The position numbers and the translations under genes were made by a program. The notes under the pieces are model-generated. The model saw nothing but the letters and a program-made list of their open reading frames with translations. It was not told the origin of the DNA and did no database searches. From positions 744,001-808,000 of the forward strand of contig JBKBHS010000001.1 of NCBI GenBank assembly GCA_046299555.1: a stretch of DNA of 64,000 nt, in the 5' to 3' direction. Each line of letters opens with the position of its first letter. Within the stretch, counting starts at the first letter, position 1. This DNA comes from CALKJP01 sp046299555. Its GTDB lineage: Bacteria > Bacteroidota > Bacteroidia > JACCXN01. This document shows positions 58,557 to 64,000 of this stretch, piece after piece.

Positions 58557-60626
58557 GTGTCAAAGTTAATTGTATACAAAACTTTATTTCTATTATTCAT
58601 AGTCATTTATAATTTAAAGTGCTTTTCTTTTAATTCTGATTCTTTAAATATAATGAGGGTTCAAAATAAAAAAAAGAATAATCAATTATCAGGGATTATT
58701 AATAACCGTAATCACTATGGATTTATTCCATATTTAAATAGTTCAACATATCCCGGGAATTATTCAGAATTAGATGGCCAAGTTAACTTTAGCATAAAAG
58801 AGTTGCCATTAATTACATCATTTTATTATGCGAATCGACCATTTATTACAGGGATAAATAATTATTTTAATATTTCATTAGATGTTCCAAAGCTCTCTGA
58901 TAATCTAAGGAATAAAGGATTAAAGCAAATTTCTAGTATAGATGATTCTTTAATAAATCTTCAAAAGCAAAAGCAAGAATTTGAAAAACAAAAGGAGTAT
59001 AATAAGTTTCAGATGGCGCAAATAGAGAAAGGCAATACAAAACCGAATTTGCAATTTCCTGAAAAAAACTGGAAGGACTCAATTTCTATTGCCGATTTAG
59101 ATACGAATAACTTTTCTTTTGGTAATAAATCTTTATCTGATAGTAAAACTGAACTTTCTGTTGAAGCTTATCAACAGAATATTAATGACATAGAACAAAA
59201 GATAAGAAAAATTAATGAGATTGAACAAAGGTTAAAAAATGAAAAAGAGCTTTTATCAAACCAAACAAATAAAAACGACTATACAAGTTTTTTGTCTGGA
59301 TTCAGAAGATTAGAAGTGGGCTTTTTTAATCCTGATTTTTCGACTTACTTAATTTCTGGAGTTCCGGTTAAAGGTGCTTATTCAGAATGGTATAAAAAAA
59401 ATACGTTTTTAGCCATAGCAACAGGCGTTTCACAAGTAAATAATCTAATTAGGAACAATACACTTTCTGATGTTTTGAAGAATCAACAAAATCCATTTAA
59501 TTTTTTTGATTTTGGATTTAATACAACTAATAATAAATTAATGTCGGTAAAGACTGGAAAGGGAGAAAAATCAAATAGCCACATTTATGCGGGAATTCTT
59601 TGGGCTAATTCAGCACCAATATTTAAGCCGGAAACAAATAATTTGGCTCAAACCAATATTGTCTTAGAGTTAGATGGAAGAATAAAACTCTCAAATAGTC
59701 AATTCTTTGATATTATTATTGGGAAATCATATTTGTTTGACAAGGGGAGCTCAATATATTTATTTAGTTCAGAACAATTAAATATTTCATCTTATGCAAC
59801 ACAGGTTAGCTATAAATTGGATTTGAAAAAAACAAGATTTGAACTAAGTTCAAGATATATAATGCCTCATTTTAAGAGTTTCGGAGTTGGTTTTATGCGC
59901 CCTGACAATTATAGAATTGAGGCAAAATTAAAGCATACGTTTAATAAACATATTAGAGCTGGTATTATATATAGGTATGAAAGAGACAATCTGGATAATT
60001 TATTTGAGCATACAAACCACTTTACTAGATTTGGAGGGGAGCTGGTTCTTAAACCTTTAAAAAGGTTGGTATTAAGCAATAGTTATTTGCCCCTTAATTA
60101 TCTTATTTTTGATAGAGAAAAAAATATTGTTTTCAGAAATGAAAATAATATGTATTCAAGTACTATTACATACAATCATAATGTTTTTAAAAAGTCAATC
60201 CATACACTTACACTATCATACAACAATTTAAAAATAACATCAGATAGTCTTAATCTTCAATATGAAAATTTAGTTTTTGTTTCTGACTTAGTTTTGAATA
60301 AAAATGTTGAAAATATTTTTAGCAGTACAGGCATTTTTAGTAACAGTATTGATACCCTTGCATCAAACGTACTACTATTAAAAAATGAGATAAAATATAC
60401 TGCCAAAAACAAATTTATTGTGGCAATTGCCGGAAAATATTCTATCTCTGAATACAAAAACGAATTAGGGTATAAGCTAAGTCTTTCTAAGCCTTTCATA
60501 AAATATTTAACAATAGAATTATCGGGAGAAAGGATATTAAGAGGTGAATATTTTATTAACCAATCTTATATAGAAATAAGCCAAATACCTTATTATTTTT
60601 TACTAAACATACAATTGAAATTTTAA
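58557..60626 (+). CDS. Putative outer-membrane beta-barrel protein with coiled coil
   Basis: A 689-residue exported protein. The GTG at 58557 gives a normal signal peptide (SKLIVYKTLFLLFIVIYN); the TTG at 58524 lies inside the promoter element. Two Gln/Glu/Lys-rich coiled-coil stretches lie at ~120-150 and ~195-240. From ~250 to the end there are many alternating strands with aromatic residues, and the chain finishes with aromatic-rich YYFLLNIQLKF, the usual last strand of an outer-membrane barrel. I do not recognise a named family. As first gene of the Rhs operon it could be the export or anchoring component; that is inference. Confidence 0.65.
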   Translation: MSKLIVYKTLFLLFIVIYNLKCFSFNSDSLNIMRVQNKKKNNQLSGIINNRNHYGFIPYLNSSTYPGNYSELDGQVNFSIKELPLITSFYYANRPFITGINNYFNISLDVPKLSDNLRNKGLKQISSIDDSLINLQKQKQEFEKQKEYNKFQMAQIEKGNTKPNLQFPEKNWKDSISIADLDTNNFSFGNKSLSDSKTELSVEAYQQNINDIEQKIRKINEIEQRLKNEKELLSNQTNKNDYTSFLSGFRRLEVGFFNPDFSTYLISGVPVKGAYSEWYKKNTFLAIATGVSQVNNLIRNNTLSDVLKNQQNPFNFFDFGFNTTNNKLMSVKTGKGEKSNSHIYAGILWANSAPIFKPETNNLAQTNIVLELDGRIKLSNSQFFDIIIGKSYLFDKGSSIYLFSSEQLNISSYATQVSYKLDLKKTRFELSSRYIMPHFKSFGVGFMRPDNYRIEAKLKHTFNKHIRAGIIYRYERDNLDNLFEHTNHFTRFGGELVLKPLKRLVLSNSYLPLNYLIFDREKNIVFRNENNMYSSTITYNHNVFKKSIHTLTLSYNNLKITSDSLNLQYENLVFVSDLVLNKNVENIFSSTGIFSNSIDTLASNVLLLKNEIKYTAKNKFIVAIAGKYSISEYKNELGYKLSLSKPFIKYLTIELSGERILRGEYFINQSYIEISQIPYYFLLNIQLKF

Positions 60627-60636
60627 CAATTACAAC

Positions 60637-61764
60637 ATGATTAAAAGGAAGATTAAGTTAATTGCAATTTGCTTGACAGTATTTTTAAATAATACATATG
60701 CTCAAGTAAGCATTATTTCCGGTTTTAGTTTTAATGCAGGAGTTACTCCTGAGCAAATGTTATGGGTGAATATAAACAACATGGAAAAAAACGGAACAGC
60801 CATTATTAATGCTGAAATTAAAAATATGGCTGGAGTAAGATTAATAGAGGTTGTTTCTTCGCCTTTTAGCTTAAGTACAGGTGTGAATAATTTTATAGGA
60901 AAATCTCTACCGATTCAGCGTGTTGTTTATGCAAATAATCCTCAGGCGAATTTTATAAAAACAACAGGAATGCTACCTTCCGGAGCATATGTTTATTGTG
61001 TGAGATTAACACATCATTCGTCAAGTGACGTATTAGATGAATATTGCGAAGACTTTATTTCTTCATTCAATCCTTACATAAATTTAATTTCTCCTTTTGA
61101 TAAAGATACAATTGCTACAAAGTACCCATTACTTACTTGGGTGCATTCTGAGCCATTTGACTTGCTAAGCCCTAATGAATTTTTTAAGTTAAAAGTATGC
61201 GAAATAAAAAAAGGACAATCTGCGGAAACAGCAATATCCACTAATGTGCCTGTATATTTTAAAAATCATTTAACATCACATTTTGTTCAATACCCTACAG
61301 ATGCTATAGACTTAGAAGATGGAAAATCATACGCATGGCAAGTGCAAAGAATCTCACAAAATAATGTGATTACACAAACCGAAGTTTGGTCTTTTGTTTT
61401 AAAAGCAGAACCTGATAAAGATAAAGATTTAAAGTACGTTGTACTTAATAAATCTGTTTCAAATCAGAGGATAAATGTATATGAAAAACTCTATTTCAGA
61501 TACGATGAAATATATAGTGGTAGTTCTATTTTATGTAATATTTATAATGAAAAAAATGAACTCTTAAAGCCGGAGTTAACTAAAGATTCCAACGAGGAAA
61601 TCTCAAATAATAAAAATAATAAAAATGATTTGAATACGAAGTCAATAGGTTATAATGCATACGAATTTGATATTAGAAAATACAACCTAAAACCCGGGTA
61701 TTATAAGATTGAAATCATAAATGAAAAGAAAGAAAAGTATACAGTATATATTAATAAACAATAA
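60637..61764 (+). CDS. TANFOR-like secreted protein
   Basis: A 375-residue protein with a signal peptide (~1-22, ending TYAQ). The first domain (~25-145; GVTPEQMLWVNINN, SGAYVYCVRLTHHSS) is beta-rich. The second (~150-265) matches the TANFOR-type pattern as I know it: KYPLLTWVHSEPFDLL, FFKLKVCEIKKGQSAE, YPTDAIDLEDGKSYAWQVQ and TEVWSFVL. The C-terminal ~110 residues are polar, with a coiled DSNEEISNNKNNKNDLN stretch and a final beta module. In Bacteroidota such proteins recur next to Rhs and T9SS genes. No sorting domain is present. It follows the barrel gene by ten bases. Confidence 0.7.
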   Translation: MIKRKIKLIAICLTVFLNNTYAQVSIISGFSFNAGVTPEQMLWVNINNMEKNGTAIINAEIKNMAGVRLIEVVSSPFSLSTGVNNFIGKSLPIQRVVYANNPQANFIKTTGMLPSGAYVYCVRLTHHSSSDVLDEYCEDFISSFNPYINLISPFDKDTIATKYPLLTWVHSEPFDLLSPNEFFKLKVCEIKKGQSAETAISTNVPVYFKNHLTSHFVQYPTDAIDLEDGKSYAWQVQRISQNNVITQTEVWSFVLKAEPDKDKDLKYVVLNKSVSNQRINVYEKLYFRYDEIYSGSSILCNIYNEKNELLKPELTKDSNEEISNNKNNKNDLNTKSIGYNAYEFDIRKYNLKPGYYKIEIINEKKEKYTVYINKQ

Positions 61765-61774
61765 TTTAAAAATC

Positions 61775-62290
61775 GTGAAAACAAGTCTCATATTTTCATT
61801 AAGTATATTACTATTTCTAGTTTCCTATCTCCTATATAAGGATATTAATTCGCCTAAAGTTGCATACATAAACTGGCAAGAGGTGTTTAATAATTTTGAA
61901 ATGAAAATTGAATATGAAAAAAAATTTCAGAGTCAATTAAAATACACACAAATGGAATTGGATAGTTTATCATTTCAATTTCAAGTGATGAACAATCGCT
62001 GGGAAAGAGATCAGAAAAACATCTTATTGAAAGATAGCTTATCGGTTATGTGGAAAAATATACAAAACAAGTTAGGTCAAAAAGAGGATTTTGCAGGAAA
62101 AATAAAAGAGGAGTATGATAGTGAAATTCAGACCCAACTTATTCAATATTCAAAGGATTTTGCAAAAGACAAAAAACTTAATCTTTTATTAGGGGTTATG
62201 GATGACGGATTTATAATTCATGCTGATGAGTCTTTCATATATACTAAAGATTTGATTAAATATATTAATGACAGATATAATGACAAATAA
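61775..62290 (+). CDS. OmpH/Skp-like periplasmic chaperone
   Basis: A 171-residue protein with an N-terminal signal anchor (TSLIFSLSILLFLVSYLLY) and the OmpH-family start KVAYINWQEVFNNFEMK, followed by a long helical hairpin with heptad-like Glu/Lys/Gln spacing and the closing LLLGVMDDGFIIHADESF beta segment. Skp-type chaperones hold unfolded outer-membrane or secreted proteins in the periplasm. The start is uncertain: GTG 61775 lies ten bases after the previous stop, while ATG 61721 would overlap by 44 bases and add a basic tail. A dedicated copy inside an Rhs operon is unusual. Confidence 0.75.
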   Translation: MKTSLIFSLSILLFLVSYLLYKDINSPKVAYINWQEVFNNFEMKIEYEKKFQSQLKYTQMELDSLSFQFQVMNNRWERDQKNILLKDSLSVMWKNIQNKLGQKEDFAGKIKEEYDSEIQTQLIQYSKDFAKDKKLNLLLGVMDDGFIIHADESFIYTKDLIKYINDRYNDK

Positions 62291-62981
62291 ACCATTTATT
62301 TTGATTTCTATTTGCTTATTGCTTGCATGCACTAGCAATGACAATAAAATGATTTTTATTGTTAACGAAAATGAGGGGTTGAGTGTTAAAAACGAGTTTG
62401 GCGTTAATAATGACGTCACATTAATCGATGTTTTAACAACAAATAAAAAACCTATAGATGTAGCGAGTGAATATGTAAATTGGGTAAGAGATGAAAAAAA
62501 TGGATTTATAAAAACAAAAGTAGTTGGAGATTTTACGTTTTCGCTTCAATATAAGCCTGCAGCTTATATGGCATTAATAGAAGCTGGAGTGGAAGGCTTT
62601 AGTATAGATAGCATTAAGAATTTATATACATTATATAATGAAATGGAATATTATGAACTAAAAATTGAGCATACAAAATGGAATGAGGAACTAATTAAAT
62701 ATGGCACTAATGGAATGTCAGATTATCAAAATAGAGTTGCGTATTATTCATTTCATGTAAACAATGATATAGTTGTTAAATGCAATACTGACGAGAAGCC
62801 TTGTTTAATACACCATTGGGAACGAAATTACAATGCAGCACCTAACACAATACTTCAATTTGCATTTGAAAGAAGTAATGATTGTGAAGAAAAAATAGTT
62901 GAATATAACGACAGAGTTTTTGGGAACGGAATTTTAAAATTCAGGTTTAAAAAAGCAGATATAAACAAAGTACTATCATAA
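62280..62981 (+). CDS. Lipoprotein of unknown function in the Rhs operon
   Basis: A 233-residue predicted lipoprotein with lipobox CLLLAC (Cys ~17). The mature protein contains ILxNEGL-like beta segments, PIDVASEYVNWVRDEKNGF, an ~80-residue region with an aromatic pattern and three cysteines, two of them in VVKCNTDEKPCLIHHWERN. No family recognised. ATG 62280 is preferred to 62268; it overlaps the chaperone gene by 11 bases. It may be a surface or periplasmic partner of the Rhs protein, or an immunity lipoprotein; either is a guess from position. Confidence 0.65.
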   Translation: MTNKPFILISICLLLACTSNDNKMIFIVNENEGLSVKNEFGVNNDVTLIDVLTTNKKPIDVASEYVNWVRDEKNGFIKTKVVGDFTFSLQYKPAAYMALIEAGVEGFSIDSIKNLYTLYNEMEYYELKIEHTKWNEELIKYGTNGMSDYQNRVAYYSFHVNNDIVVKCNTDEKPCLIHHWERNYNAAPNTILQFAFERSNDCEEKIVEYNDRVFGNGILKFRFKKADINKVLS

Positions 62982-62998
62982 ATTTTACAGGTTCTATT

Positions 62999-64000
62999 AT
63001 GAATATTAAAATGATTAAAGAATTTTTTAGAAAAAGTATAGCAGTTAAGCTATCCATTATTCTTTTGGCAGAGATTTTTTTTCCTGTTAATTTATTTGCA
63101 TTGACAGGGGGGCCAAGTCAACCGGAAGTTGAAAGCTTTGAGCCTATAGGAACATCTGATATGGTAGATTTATTTTCAGGAGATTTTACTTACAATATAC
63201 CATTGTTGGATGTTGATGGTTATCCTATAAATATCAGCTATCATTCAGGAATCACTATGGATCAGGAGGCTAGTTGGGTAGGGCTTGGCTGGAATATTAA
63301 CCCGGGTGTTATTAATAGAGCTATGAGGGGTTTGCCTGATGATTTTATGGGAGATAAAATAACAAAAGAGTTTAATATGAAACCCAATAAAACTTGGGGT
63401 TTAAATAGAGGTGGTTCCATTAGCACAGAAATTTTGGGAAAGAAGTTGGGGGTAGGGCTAAGTACATCAATGGGAATAAAATATAATAATTATACAGGCT
63501 GGGGCTCATCAGTATCGGTTACCCCATCAATTAATGCAGGAGATGCTTTAAAAGTAAATGCAAGTTTAGGCATATCTGCCAGTAGTGATGATGGTGCATC
63601 AATTCAGCCATATGTCGGATTAAATCCTTCCAAACTTTGGCAAAAAGTTCTAAATGATAATAAGGGCTCTTTATCAATGACAATAGGTGGTGCATATAGT
63701 GCTAGAGGAGGGCTTAGTAGCTTGACAATTGGAACATCTTATGATAGAGGAGATATGGGTAAAGTAGGGGGTAAAATTTTCAATTCGCTTTCTAATATTA
63801 AATCCAATTTTAATTTTACTGGATTTACGTATACTCCAAGTGGTGAGTTAAATACTAAATCCTTTGCTATTACTGGAAAATTTTCTGCGGGGGGGCAAGC
63901 AGGAGGCGCCTACGTGCATGGGTTTTATTCAGGATATTTTAGCAGCGAAAAATTAGAGAAAAATACGGTTGAAAACCCCGCCTATGGATACATGTATCAG
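62999..64000 (+). CDS. Giant Rhs-type secreted protein, N-terminal part
   Basis: An open frame of 334 codons that continues beyond the window. A Sec signal peptide (~1-35; KLSIILLAEIFFPVNLFA) is followed by LTGGPSQPEVESFEPIG, SDMVDLFSGDFTYNIPLLDV, GYPINISYHSGITMDQEAS, WVGLGWNINPGVINRAMRG and LPDDFMGD, which is the characteristic head of Bacteroidota Rhs/YD-repeat proteins, known elsewhere to run to thousands of residues and to carry variable C-terminal domains. The following part (~150-334) is Gly/Ser-rich beta structure. The gene starts 17 bases after the lipoprotein stop. The C-terminal payload is unseen, so toxin activity cannot be claimed. Confidence 0.9.
   Translation, partial: MNIKMIKEFFRKSIAVKLSIILLAEIFFPVNLFALTGGPSQPEVESFEPIGTSDMVDLFSGDFTYNIPLLDVDGYPINISYHSGITMDQEASWVGLGWNINPGVINRAMRGLPDDFMGDKITKEFNMKPNKTWGLNRGGSISTEILGKKLGVGLSTSMGIKYNNYTGWGSSVSVTPSINAGDALKVNASLGISASSDDGASIQPYVGLNPSKLWQKVLNDNKGSLSMTIGGAYSARGGLSSLTIGTSYDRGDMGKVGGKIFNSLSNIKSNFNFTGFTYTPSGELNTKSFAITGKFSAGGQAGGAYVHGFYSGYFSSEKLEKNTVENPAYGYMYQ

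Noticed and set aside
61721..61774. Upstream ATG start of the OmpH-like gene
   Set aside because: It would overlap the preceding gene by 44 bases and add a basic, Asn-rich stretch before the membrane anchor; kept as an alternative only.
63001..64000. T6SS effector identity for the Rhs protein
   Set aside because: It has a Sec signal peptide and no PAAR domain, and no T6SS gene is in view.

Overview
The window is a piece of a low-GC (roughly one third G+C by eye) Bacteroidota chromosome, probably a gliding or T9SS-bearing lineage of the Chitinophagales/Sphingobacteriales type. The evidence is the fused MurF-Alr enzyme, GldH, RicT/PSP1 next to GldH, several proteins ending in a type IX secretion (T9SS) sorting domain, PD40/SPOR and OmpA/TPR envelope proteins, a bacterial GGGP synthase, almost no Shine-Dalgarno sequences, and a recurring Bacteroidota promoter element TAnnTTTG upstream of many genes. 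The assignment below phylum level is a guess.

Layout. 1-1566: C-terminal part of a T9SS adhesin. 1617-10229: housekeeping (pgk, holB, ricT, gldH, a PBP1A, scoAB, a glycosyltransferase). 10230-17052: a leftward block with a GT39-like membrane protein and a methionine operon (metY, osmC, metX, hom, osmC) headed by a SAM-I riboswitch and a 42-residue leader peptide ending in nine cysteine codons. 17210-36911: small protein, tdk/murF-alr, an envelope PD40-SPOR protein, M28 peptidase, rsmI, a small Cys-rich protein, DAHP synthase/chorismate mutase, recJ, recQ, kdsD with a glycosyltransferase and DUF2304 protein, GH3-family protein, PolX. 36971-40474: an orphan T9SS sorting domain followed by two tandem mosaic paralogues of a secreted repeat protein. 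40668-54230: sppA, folK, deoxynucleoside kinase, OmpA/TPR lipoprotein, two tandem Cys-rich mini-lipoproteins, SpoU methylase, nadR-pnuC, pcrB, a phosphopantetheinyl transferase, ahcY, proC, mutS. 54291-54494: tRNA-Gly(GCC) and tRNA-Leu(UAA).

Beyond the tRNA genes the character changes. 54839-57848 is a very AT-rich accessory block: an unknown 298-residue protein, an excisionase-like HTH protein, a small Cys-rich (zinc-type) protein, a one-helix membrane protein and a WYL regulator. 58519-64000 is one rightward operon running off the window: a putative outer-membrane beta-barrel protein with a coiled coil, a TANFOR-like secreted protein, an OmpH/Skp-like periplasmic chaperone, a lipoprotein, and the first 334 codons of a giant Rhs-type protein with a Sec signal peptide.

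Two things stand out as possible new biology: (1) the SAM-I aptamer whose P1 helix ends five bases before the start codon of a poly-cysteine leader ORF, which would let the methionine operon read both SAM and cysteinyl-tRNA; and (2) the Rhs operon with its own chaperone and envelope partners. Both functional readings are inferences from sequence and order. No database search, RNA folding program or alignment tool was used.
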